Assembly: GCA_007922225.1 (NCBI GenBank)
Contig: ML680053.1
Location: 21,636,379 to 21,700,378 of the forward strand
DNA: 64,000 nt
Reading direction: 5' to 3'
Origin: Emydura subglobosa
Lineage: Eukaryota; Chordata; Testudines; Chelidae
Made by a program: the position numbers and the translations under genes. Below the pieces are notes generated by a model. The model made no database searches and had not been told where the DNA came from. It saw only the letters and a list, made by a program, of their open reading frames with translations. Shown piece after piece: positions 34,818 through 45,137 of this stretch. Position 1 is the first letter of the stretch. Every line of letters begins with the position of its first letter.

Positions 34818-36087
34818 AGAATCATAGAAGATTAGAGTTGGAAGGGATCTCAAAAGGTCATCAAGTCCAACCCCCTGCTCAAAGCAGGACCAATCCCAAC
34901 TAAATCATCCTAGCCAGGGCTTTGTCAAGCCAGGCCTTAAAAACCTCTAAGGATGAAGATTCCACCACCTACCTAGGTAACCCTTTCTTGTGCTTCACCA
35001 TCTTCCTAGTGAAAATGTTTTTCATAATATCCAACCTAGACCTCCCCCAGTGCAACTTGAGATCATTGCTCCTTGTTCTGTCATTTGCCGCCACTGAGAA
35101 CAGCCTAACTCCATCCTCCCTGGACCCCTCCTGCAGGTAGTTGAAGGCCATTCTCAAATCCTCCTTCACTTTTCTCTTCTGCAGACTAAAAAAGGCTCAG
35201 CCTCTCCTCATAAGTCATGTGCTCCAGTCCCCTAAACATTTCCGTTGCCCTCTGCTGAATTCTCTCCAATTTGTCCACATCCTTCCTGTAATAGGAGGCC
35301 CAAAACTAAACACAATATGGCCTCACCAGTGCTGAATAGAGGAGAATTATCATGTCCCTTGATCTCCTGGCAATGCTCCTACTAATACCGACCGATATGT
35401 TATTAGTTTTCTGGACAATAAGGGAACACTGTTGACTCACATCCAGCTTCTTGTTCACTGTAACCCCCAGGTCCTCTTCTGCAGACTGCTGCCTACCCAG
35501 TCGGTCCCCATTCTATAACAGTGCATGGGATTCTTTTGTCCTAAGTGCAGGACTCTGCACTTGTCCTTGTTGAATCGCATCAGATTTTTTTTTTTTTTGT
35601 CCCCATCCTCCAATTTGTCTAGGTCACTCTGTATCCTATCTCTACCCTCCAGTGTATTTGCCACTCCCCTGAGCTTAGTGTCATCCATGAACTTCCTGAG
35701 GGTTCAATTTATCCCATCATCAAGATCATTAATGATAATTTTGAACAAAACCGGTCCCAGGACTGAACCCTGGGGCACTTCACTTCATACCAGCTGCCAA
35801 CTAGACATCGAGCCATTGATCACTACCTATTGAGCCTGATGCTCTAGCCAGCTTTCTATCCACTTTATAGTCCATTCTTCCAACCCATACTTCTTTAATT
35901 TGCTGCCAAGAATACTGTGGGAGATCATATCAAAAGCTTTGCTAAAGTCAAGGTATATCATATCCACAGAGCCAGTCATCTCATCATAGAAGGCAATCAG
36001 GTTGGTCAGGCATGACTTGTCCTTGGTGAATCCATGCTGACTGTTCCTGATCACCTTCCTATCCTCCAAGTGCTTCAAAATGGATTC

Positions 36088-36091
36088 CTTG
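36088..36091. repeat. 4 bp target-site duplication, left copy
   Basis: 'cttg', repeated at 37180-37183. Joining across the LTR restores CR1. Confidence 0.75.
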
Positions 36092-37179
36092 TGTTACCAG
36101 ATTTGCCCATCACCTTGGGGTATGCTAATTTATTAGGGTTACTTTCCTCGGTGGGTTGTAATTCTATTAATGTACTGCTTATGTCACTTGTGTTTTCATA
36201 TGGAGCTTTACTTCTCCCTTCTGCAAGTCCCCTGCCAATGGAACTACCCTGCAGAACCTAAGTTTCCCATAGCCGAGTTCTTCCAGCCCCAGACTCAAAT
36301 AAACCCCCACGTTTACAGATTAACAGAGCCATGTGAGCAGGCTGGGTTAAACAACACTTTCCAGATGCCAACCTTATATGCCCCTGACATCGCACCGGAA
36401 TAGAGTAAGTCTTGAGCAGGCTGGGTCAAAACACTTTTAAGCTGACACCCACGAGACAGGCTGTTCAACTTAGGGTCTGGAATGCTTGAGACAGGCAGAG
36501 CCCCCAACACGATCAGTCAGGAAAAAGTGAAGTCCCAGTAGAACTGATGCAGCTTTTGGATCCAGACATCAGTATAGAATTTTGAACTTGGGTAGGGATT
36601 TTTGTAGGGAAGAAACAACGGTTCAAGGGCAAACGCTAGGTTTGTTTACCAAAGTTGTTTTGTTTAGGCTTGACAATAGGAACTGATAATTCTTGGCTAT
36701 GGGCAATGTTCCTTTGAGGGAGTTCACAATGCAATCAAGCAGATTCAGTGTTTTAGATATCAATAAAGGATCTATGAGTAGAATTGGTCTGCTAACTGCT
36801 GAGCTGGGTGTGTGCAGGCGTGGGTTCATTACAATCTGGAGCAGAGATCTCCCATCATGCCATGCTTTCCTGCTTCGCTGATTCCAGAGTTCAGTGTGGT
36901 CACTGCCTTGATGCTTTGTTCTCCATTCGGAATGCTAATAGAGATGTTTCCTTGTTCCATCTTTGATGTAACTCCCTTAGCCTCATCTTCCTAAATCCTG
37001 TCACCCTTGTCTAGAGGGGTTTAGGTGTGTCTCCCACTGCCTTTTTATTGCTTTTTGTAAGTCTTTCTTCTGATCAGTTCTGGTTCAAGCAGAGGCTGGG
37101 AGGGGGGAGGTCCTTCGTGAATCAGACAGGCTAGGTACTGTGCCCTGGTTCCCCAAGAACACAGAGCTGACAGGTAACA
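36092..37179. mobile_element. solo LTR, 1,088 bp, inserted in CR1
   Basis: Its ends are perfect 7 bp inverted repeats TGTTACC...GGTAACA, with a 4 bp flanking duplication. No retroviral or Gypsy gene lies inside. An internal direct repeat 'gagcaggctgggt' at 36335 and 36414 suggests a 79 bp tandem duplication. AATAAA-type signals exist on both strands (plus about 36297; minus about 37045), so orientation is undecided. A 4 bp duplication fits Gypsy or class I endogenous retrovirus LTRs. Confidence 0.82.
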
Positions 37180-37183
37180 CTTG
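37180..37183. repeat. 4 bp target-site duplication, right copy
   Basis: 'cttg', see 36088-36091. Confidence 0.75.
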
Positions 37184-38889
37184 AGGACCTGCTCAAAAGG
37201 AAAAGGAATTCATTTTTTCCAGGGACTGAGGTGAGACTGACGGGTCTGTATTTCCCCAGATCTTCCTTCTTCCTTTTTTTGAAGATGGGCACTATATTTG
37301 CCTTTTCCAATAGTCCGAGACCTCCTTGATCATCACGAGTTTTCAAACTTAATGGCCAATCGTTCTGCAATCACATCTGCCAACTCCCTAAGCAACCTCG
37401 GCTGCATTGCATCCAGTTCCATGTCCAGTTTTTCTAAAAAGTCCCAAACCTGTTCTTTCACCAGAGAAGACTGCTCACCTCCTCTCCATACTATACAGTG
37501 CTCCTTGTGGGAGCTGACCTTGTCTGTGAAGACGGGGGGGAAAAAGCATTGTGCACTTCAGCTTTGTCCACATCGTCTGTCACTAAATTGCCTCCCCCAT
37601 TCAGTAAGGGGCCCACACTTTCCCTGACCTTCTTCTTATTGCTAACGTACCTGTAGAAACCCTTCTTGTTAGCCTTCACATCCCTTGCTAGCTGCAACTC
37701 CAATTGTGCTTTGGCCTGCCTGATTTCACCTCCGCATGCTTGAGCAATATTTTTATACACCTCCCTAGTCAACTGTCCAAGCTTCCACTTCTTGTAAGCT
37801 TTCTTTTTGTGTTTAAGCTCACTGAATATTTCTCTTTTAAGCTAAGCTAGGTGCCTGCCATATTTGCTATTCTTTCTGCACATCAGGCTGGTTTGTTCCT
37901 GGAACCTCAATAAGGTTTCTTTAAAATATAGACAGCTCTCCCGGACTCCTTTCCTCCTCATATTAGCCTCCTTGGGGATCCTGCCAATCAGTTCCCTGAG
38001 GGAGTCAAAGTCTGCTTTTCTGAAGTCCAGGGACCATATTCTGCTGTTCTCCTTTCTTCCTTTTGTCAGGATCCTGAACTTGACCATCTATCTCATAGTC
38101 ACTGCTGCCCAGGTTGCCACCCACTTCCACTTCTTCTACCAATTCTTCCCTGTTTGTGAGCAGCAGGTGAAGAGGAGAATGGTCCCTAGTTGGTTCCTCC
38201 AGTATTTGCACCACAAAGTTGTCTGCAACACTCTCCAAAAACTTCCTGGATTGTCTGTGCACTGCTGTATTGCTCTCCGAGCAGATGTCATGGTAATTGA
38301 AGTCCCCCATGAGAACCAGGGCCTGTGATCTGGAAACTTTCGTTAGCTGTCTGAAGAAAGTCTCGTCTACCTCATCATTGTGGTCTGGTGGTCACATGCC
38401 CACCGTGACATCACCCTCATTGCTCTCACTTCTAAATTTTAACCCTGACGCTCTCAACAGGCTTTTCTCCAGTTTCATATTGGAGCTCTGAGCAATCATA
38501 CTGCTCTCTTACATACAGTGCAACTCCTCCACCTTTTCTCCCCTCTCTGTCCTTCCTGAATAGTAACAGTTTATACCCATCCATGATATGCTCCAGTCAT
38601 GTGAATTACCCCACCAATTCTTTGTTACTCCAATCACATCATAGCTTCTTTACTGTCCCTGGACGTTCAATTCCTCCTGCTTGTTTCCCAGGCTTCTTGC
38701 ATTCTTGAACAGGTACCTAAGATCACTAGGTGATTTCTCTACTTTCTCAATATGAATCAGGAGGCCTCCCCTGTTGCACCCTCTTCCTGTGCTTTTCCTC
38801 CCTGTATCCCACTTCCCCACATACCTCTGGGCTTTGGTCTCATCCCCCAGTGAACCTAGTTTAAAGGCCCCCTCACTAGCTTAGCAAGC

Positions 38890-39962
38890 CTGTCTGTGAA
38901 GATGTTCTTCTTTGTTTGGTGAAGATGTTTCTTTGTTAGGTGGATCCCGCCTCTTCCTAGCAATCCTTCTTAGAACAACATCCCATGGTCAAAGAATCCA
39001 AATCCGTCTCTCTGACAACACCTGCGTCACCACGCATTTACTTCCACAATTCAATGGTCCCTACCTGGACCTTTTCCTTTAACAGGGAGGATGGACACCA
39101 CATGTGCCTCAAACTCCTATGTCCTTCTTCGCAGAACCATGTAATCTGCAGTGATCTGCTCAAAATCATTCTTAGCAGTGTCATTGATGCTCACGTGGGA
39201 AAGTAGGAAGGGGTAGCAGTCCCAGGGCTTGATGAGTCTCAGCAGATTCTGTCACATCCTGAATTCTAGTTCCAGGCAAGCAGCACACTTCTCAAGTTTC
39301 CTGGTCTGGATGGCAGATGAATGACTCCGTACCCCTTAGGTGAGAGTCTCTGGCCACCAGCACCCATCTCCTCCTCCTTGGGAGTGGTGGTCATGGAACT
39401 TCCATCCCTAGGACCATGCATTCCATACCTTCCGATCGATGGGGTCTCCTTCTGATTCCTTTCCTCAGATGACTCTCTTCCAAACCATTCTCCGCAGTAG
39501 TACCTGTGCAGAGAGCCTGAAAATGGTTGTTTATCTCTCCCTGCACTGGGGATATATGGGTTCTTCTCTTTCTTCTTCTGGAGGTCACACACTGCCAATT
39601 TTCTTCCCCGTTCTTCAGTCCCTCCTGCATTGTCCTCTCTGATTCTTCAGCATGCTGTGCCTGCAGTAACAAATTGTGACTTCTACCCAGAAACTGTTCA
39701 TATTCTCAGATGCAGTGCAGGATTGATACTTGGGTCTCTAGTCCTTTAACCTTCTCTTCCAATATGGAATATCAATTCCAATTTTGTTCCATGATTTGTT
39801 CTTGTTCCTCACAACAGCTTCTGCTCCCCTCCCACCGGTAGCCCCTGTTCTTTTATGTCCAGTAGCCTCCATTCTCCCTTCTTCCCCCAGTAACCCGAAA
39901 CATCCCCTGCTCCTGGACCACTGACACCACCAACACTGCCTCCTTCCCTCTTGGGTGTCCAC
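38890..39962 (-). pseudogene. CR1 ORF1 with esterase-like domain, broken
   Basis: The minus strand starts at an ATG at 39962. It gives a short Cys/Trp-rich N-terminus ('CWWCQWSRSRGC') consistent with the zinc-finger-like start of turtle CR1 ORF1. Then come a coiled, Gln/Glu-rich section around 39.65 kb, a basic 'TSRRRKRR' stretch, and an SGNH-esterase block 'SHVSINDTAK' at about 39174-39200 where the family has a G-x-N-D motif. ORF1 binds element RNA and its esterase is thought to assist mobility. Frameshifts divide it into several open pieces. Confidence 0.7.
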
Positions 39963-40140
39963 ATGGCTGAGAACCGGCAGGAGGATATGATGACTGGTGT
40001 GTGGTGCCTGCCTGCTTCCTGTTCCATGAACACAGTGTGTGCGTGTGCGCAGCTGCTTAGGGCTTCCGGCTACACATCTGCTATTCAGATTGTTCTGTTT
40101 TGTTCAGACTGTTCTTGCGCTAACCGCTTCCTGGTTATTA

Positions 40141-40978
40141 CATGATTTGATCGACAACCTGCCCATGTAACTTGCGTCGTGTGTGTGTTTTGGGATTGCT
40201 GCTCTGGGGTGCATCAGAATATAACAGGGGATTTGGGATAAGCTAGAGGGGGAGACAGAGGAGTCATGGGGGTCTCTGGATGCAGACAGGATAAACTGCA
40301 GCCCAAACCCCCAGAGTCCAGCTGAATGGCTGACGCTCAGCTTGGGCTGCAGGAATGCAAGTAGGAAAGTCGGAGGACATGGAGCCCACCTCTACATATC
40401 CCTGGCTATAGAGTGAATGGCCATCCCTACCTCCACCAGCCCTGCTGCCAGTCTACCTCCACTGGAGAAGAGGAATGCCACTCCAGGGATTACTCAAGTG
40501 TGGGCATGGGGTTGCTTGCAGGGTCAATTAGATGCAATGTGGCCAGGACTGAAGTCAGGAATCACACTGCTATGACTGCTCATGGAAGGCGCAGGCCCAA
40601 AAGCAGTCTGAATCCTGGCCTAAGAGAGCAGCCCAGATAACAGGGCTAGGCATGGCCACAGCCCATATCCAGCTGAGTTAACCAGTACCAATACAGCCAT
40701 GGACACCAGGCAATGCAGCAGAGACCAGGACTTACCACCATGAGCTCATGTCACCCTCAAGCATCGGCAAGCCACTGCAAAGGGGAAAAGGTTATGGGAG
40801 GAAGAGACTGAGGGACTGTTGGATTGACTCTTGTTCAGGCAGTATAATATTACTCTATATTTAAGTGTTGGGGGCTCAGTACATGGTAATATTGCTGGGG
40901 CAGTACAAATAACTATCCTGAATGGCCCTTTATGGTAATTGTGGTGTTTTCCCCACATGGATAAATCACTGTTATCCT
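40141..40978. other. unassigned sequence
   Basis: No gene seen. 'cagcttgggctgcaggaatg' at about 40.34 kb hints at a hAT MITE but is too little to call. Confidence 0.35.
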
Positions 40979-41090
40979 ATCATAGAATCATAGAAAATTA
41001 GAGTTGGAAGGGACCTCAGGAGGTCATCTAGTCCAACCCCCTGCTCAAAGCAGGACTAACCTCAGCTATATCATCCCTATCAGAGTGCAT
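40979..41090 (-). mobile_element. CR1 3' tail
   Basis: 'tcatagaatcatagaaaatt', then 'ggaagggacctcaggaggtc' and 'ccaaccccctgctc', the standard antisense CR1 terminus, severely 5'-truncated. Confidence 0.9.
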
Positions 41091-42675
41091 CATTTATTTC
41101 TCTTGTTATTCCAAGCCTCTTTAAGGTTGTGGAAGGGAATAAAGGTGTTTCGGTCTATTTGGATGCAACTAGAGATTTCTACTTGATTATATGGCTTAAG
41201 ATTTGGGGACTACACAATGAAATGGGGTACCTCAACCGTAGAGCATCATGCAGGATGTGTGACATCTTGCAGATCGGCCAGCTCTACTTGTAACACAACC
41301 AGTGCTTCATCTACTGTCTGTGCAGAACATAATAGTGATGGAGCATGCTTCTGGGAGAAGTCAAAATGACAATGACCTGAATTACAACTGTACAGTCACT
41401 ACTGCTTATTGCCTTTGTGAATGCAATGGAGAGTGCAGCAATGACATCTGGAGAGAGGCGGCAAGATTTCATGGTACAGTTAGAAACCCTTTCATCGCAG
41501 CAGCACCTAGTGCAAAGTGAGTGATACTGTGCCAGTCTTTTAGAAATTGCGTTGCTGAGGTGGGAGGGGATTGAGGGGCAAGAATGATATTTCATTGTGG
41601 TAAATAAACAGATACCATTGTGGTCTTTAATGAAATGACAGTCAGCTCTTATTTGTTGCTGAGAAATAAAGGATTTGGGGGGCTGCAATTGAAAAAAACA
41701 TTGTGATATAATGGTGGTCAATACAACACAAACAGCTTCAGTTCAAGGAGAACCTTCCTTGCGGCTCTTAGTAACCTTACCTAGTGTAAAAGTGCCCTAC
41801 TATAGGCACTGTTTCCCACCATATCTTTTTGGGGGTTAGCCCTTTATATTTGGCAGAAACACACAACTGCAGTTCTAAAGTGTCCATTTTGCAACTGGCT
41901 GCTGCTTGCTGTTTTTCTGTCTTCTAGCTGGTGAGTAACTCTCACCTCCTATTATATTTTCACATTTTTAGGCCAGAGAAGATAGCTCATTCTCACATCC
42001 CTATTCTTTAGTTTGCCCAAATATCTGCCCCCCCTAAGTACTTCCACAGCATGCAATAGTTATAGCTTATACATAACATATTAGTTGATAGTCAAGATAG
42101 GATAAGTGAGATAAAACAACAGAACCCTTATTAACAACCTCCTTTAACTTGTACCTACCTAAATCCTCCTGCATTGGGAGGGCATTTTTTGTTTGTTTTT
42201 GCTATGCTCCACTCCTCTGACCAGCTGGCTCCCTTAAACTCAGTGAGTCAAATTCAGTGTTTGATGTGTAATTTACAAATCTCTAAGTGGGTATGAGTGC
42301 AAAGGAGCCTGTCCTTAGTTACAAAACTAGCCACTATCTCAAATCTAGTCTTCCTGAGAATGCTCAGCTCTGGACTGAGTTTCTCGCTTTTTACCTATAA
42401 TCATGTTGTGGAGTCTCGTGATTCTTTCACTCTTAGACTGTGACCCCGGTATGCTACCCTGTGCATACCAACCGCTCATTATCATGCGGGCCCATTTCTT
42501 TTCGGGCAACTGCATTTAGGAACCTTTGTGAGCAGCGATAATGACCAACAACTTAAAACAATGAATTTTTATTTAGCAGATGGAAATAGTGCTGCTTTAT
42601 CCTTAACTGAAATAACTCTCTCATCTCTGGCCTGTTTAGGTACTTTATTAAATCTGTTACATGCTTGTTTTATAG
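41091..42675. other. unassigned sequence
   Basis: Open frames on both strands at 41.3-41.7 kb overlap each other and show no domain. No splice-supported exon recognised. Confidence 0.4.
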
Positions 42676-42795
42676 TCTCATAGAGTTTAAGGACAGAAGG
42701 GATTGTTAGATCATTGAGTCTTTCCTCCTGTATAATGCAGGCCATAGAATTTCACGCAGATCCCCCTTTACCCAACCCAGTAACCTGGATTAGAC
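42676..42795 (-). mobile_element. CR1 3' tail
   Basis: 'gtctcatagagtttaagga', 'cagaagggattgttagatca' and 'taatgcaggccatagaattt' follow the antisense order of the CR1 tail also present at 32.0 kb. Confidence 0.8.
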
Positions 42796-43144
42796 TAAAG
42801 ACTTTAAATGTGCCAAATGCTATCCATGGAGGGTGTTGTGAGGATAAATATTTTAAAGATTATGAGGCACTCAGATACTACAGTGATGGAGGCTATATAA
42901 GTACACAAGCAAGAACTGTGCTCTATTAGTACATTGTAGGGCGATAATCTGTTATTATATTTGATAACTATAAATCTGGTAAAAACGCATAATTCTTCAT
43001 CCTCCTAAAGCAACCTGTGCTCCTTTTTTGCTGGTGTCCATTTCCTCAAAAGGCAGTTAGAGTATCCTTGCCTTGCAGTAAGACTTGGCATTTATTTGTC
43101 TAAAAATAATCTATTCTTTCAAATGACCTTTTATTTGAGGATTA

Positions 43145-43235
43145 TAAAGTGCTTTACCAAAACTGGTCCAGTTTATAAAAAGGGGAATAGAGGCTGAGAC
43201 TTTATTATCATATGACTTGCCCCAAATACCCTCTG
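43145..43235 (-). mobile_element. MIR-like SINE fragment
   Basis: 'aaagtgctttaccaaaac', 'gaatagaggctgagac' and 'atgacttgccccaaa' read as an eroded antisense MIR core. Confidence 0.45.
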
Positions 43236-43264
43236 TTTTGAGAGAGGGCTAAAATCATGTGGCT

Positions 43265-43322
43265 AGAACAGCTATCGACCTCGAGAGGTCTTCTAGTTCA
43301 GTCCACTGCTATATACCACTTG
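43265..43322 (-). mobile_element. CR1 3' tail, eroded
   Basis: 'cctcgagaggtcttctagtt' followed by 'cagtccactgc' matches the antisense CR1 end. The extreme terminus is lost. Confidence 0.45.
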
Positions 43323-43645
43323 AGTCTATTTTGTGCTTGTTTGTTTTCCCATTCAGTGATATTTTGACATGCAGTAATTATCCACACATTGATACATCAG
43401 GGTTGAGCTAATGTTCTCCATCCATTGATTTGGATGATAAGACTTTGGTGAGAACTTTGCTGCCAGACAGCTGTGGGGAAAGGATAACAGAGGCATAATT
43501 CCAATTAGCTGTCATGGACGTGTGTGCGGAGAATTTGGTCCTTGGTATTTATAGAAGCTTTTCTTTAAAGATCTGATGAGGCAAAATATGTAATTGTTCA
43601 TTGGCTTGTCCATAAATTTTATGGAATGCCGTTTAGACAACATAT

Positions 43646-44287
43646 CCCATGACTAAGGCTGCGAGTCTGTCACGGAGGTTGCAGAAGTCACGGATTCCAT
43701 GACTTTCTGCGACTTCCATGACTTCCGCGGCTGCAGCAGCTGGTGCGGCTGACCTCGGGGCTGCCCTGGAGCCGGCCACATTCACTGCTGCTGGAGCAGC
43801 CCCGTGGCTAGCCACTGCTTGAGTGGCCCTGTGGCCAGCCATACCAGCTGCGACTGGAGTGGCCCTGTGGCCAGCTGTACTGGCCAGCTGGCCTTGGGGA
43901 CTACCCAAGCAGCAGTCCTGGGGACCCCAGGGACTGCTGAGGCAGCAGCAGTCCCAGGGGTGGCCTGAGCAGTGGCCCCTGGGGCGGCCCCGGGGGCTTT
44001 TGGACAGCAGTCCCCGAGGACCTTGGAGCAGCAGGCATGCAGGGGCAGTCAGCCCCTGCTGCCAGAGCAGGGGCCAACTTATCCGCCCCTAGGGCCCCCA
44101 GAGTAGCAGTGCTCCCGGACCTCCCAGAGCAGCTGCGCCCCCAGAGTAGAGGTGCTCCGGGAGCAGCTGAGATTTAGAGAGGGTATTTATAGTAAAAGTC
44201 AGGGTCACGGCTGTGAATTTTTGTTTATTTCCCATGTCCATGACTGTTACTAAAGATACCTATGACAATCTTAGCCTTATCCTTGAC
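43646..44287. mobile_element. GC-rich hAT-like MITE with 8 bp duplication
   Basis: The element proper is 43654-44279. Its ends are imperfect inverted repeats: 'taaggctgcgagtctgtca' on the left, and 'taaggctaagattgtca' as the reverse complement of the right. The flanking 8-mers 'cccatgac' and 'tccttgac' agree at 6 of 8 positions, consistent with an aged hAT duplication. The interior is GC-rich with repeated 'ggccctgtggccag' and 'cagcagtcc' words. Open frames there (about 90 residues, both strands) reflect composition and are not genes. Confidence 0.65.
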
Positions 44288-44910
44288 TCACCTTTGAAAT
44301 CTTTCTACGTGAAGTTCACAGAATTCTGTCAGTCACTGTCTCTAAGTCTAGGCTGAAAATTGACCTTTTGGTATTAACTTCTACTGCCTAATCAGTTTTA
44401 TGTCAGGGCTATAAACTCCACTCGTGTTTTATTTCTGGATTAAGTGACTTCAGATGCACAGCACAAAAACAGCTATCAAAACCCTCTTTAGTTTGTCTAC
44501 TTTTCTTTCTTAATTGTGGATCTAAAGATAGTCTCTTGTGTACCAATGCATATCCCTGCCCTGCCTTTGGCCTGCACTAACAAACAGTTAGAGTCCAGAT
44601 TAGCTACTGAATTTGTATTGCCATTGTGGCATTTTTAAAAGAGAGCCTTCACTGGGAATCTCCCTATATTTCATGCAGTGTTTCCTCAGCTACGTGGAGC
44701 TATGACAATTTATACCAGCAGATGATCTGCCCCGTATCTGGGAGCAGCAGATGTTAATATACAGGTTTTGTTTTTAACACATACCAGCAGCTGTGTGCAC
44801 ATACAGTATTTTATTCTCATATAATCAAGACCATTTTGTCTTGTAATTCTACCTTTTGCTGCAGGTTTGTTCACTACAGCATACTGCTCTGTCTAATGTT
44901 AAATGACTCA
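44288..44910. other. unassigned sequence
   Basis: No gene recognised. The last ten bases are the left duplication of the palindromic element. Confidence 0.4.
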
Positions 44911-45137
44911 GAGAGATAAGGTCAGTGAGGTAAGATCTTTGCTTGGTGCAACTTCTGTTGGCGAGAGAGGCAAGCTTTTGAGCTACACTAAGTTCTTTGG
45001 AAGAGGAAGAGCTCACTGTAGCTCGAAAGCTTGTCTCTCTCACTGACAGAAGTTGCGCCAAGAAAAGTTATTACCTCACCCACCTTGTCTCTCTAATATC
45101 CTGGGACTGATATGCCTACAACAACACTTCATTCTTG
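44911..45137. mobile_element. palindromic Penelope-type (SINE-like) insertion
   Basis: Exact 10 bp duplications 'aaatgactca' lie at 44901-44910 and 45138-45147. The 227 bp insert is mostly one long inverted repeat. The left arm (about 44911-45000) reads 'gcaacttctgttggcgagag' and 'caagcttttgagc'. The right arm (about 45001-45096) reads 'gctcgaaagcttg' and 'ctgacagaagttgcgcc'. The right side extends a further ~40 bp, ending in 'gggactgatatgcctacaac'. That terminal motif resembles the reverse complement of the left end of the 52.2 kb element. It has no coding capacity. Confidence 0.75.

Larger units (their letters stand above)
34960..38745 (-). pseudogene. CR1 ORF2: endonuclease and reverse transcriptase, broken
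   Basis: Minus-strand order: 'NARSLGNKQEEL' and 'MDGYKLLLFRKDREGRKGG' of the apurinic-type endonuclease (38.5-38.7 kb), the 'GDFN' motif (about 38298-38310), and the linker '[11 protein letters not shown]'. The fingers and 'YRPVSLTSVPGK' follow near 37.24 kb. Then comes the LTR interruption, and after it '[19 protein letters not shown]', 'YLDFSKAFD' (about 35.95 kb) and catalytic 'FMDDTKL' (about 35.68 kb). About 10 residues next to the LTR are unreadable because of local sequence change. The endonuclease nicks the target and the reverse transcriptase copies the RNA there; this copy cannot encode an intact protein. Confidence 0.88.
34818..40140 (-). mobile_element. near-full-length CR1 LINE, split by a solo LTR
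   Basis: Removing the 1,088 bp LTR leaves about 4.2 kb of CR1, close to full length, where most copies are a few hundred bases. On the minus strand it holds a short 5' untranslated region (about 39965-40140), ORF1, ORF2 with endonuclease and reverse transcriptase, and the 3' tail ending 'ctatgattcta' at 34818. The 5' boundary is approximate. Numerous stops and frameshifts, and an A-run (plus T-run at 35587-35599) in the reverse transcriptase, show it is inactive. Confidence 0.9.

Noticed and set aside
43633..44092. Alanine/glycine-rich open frames on both strands
   Set aside because: They lie inside the GC-rich MITE and reflect its internal repeats.
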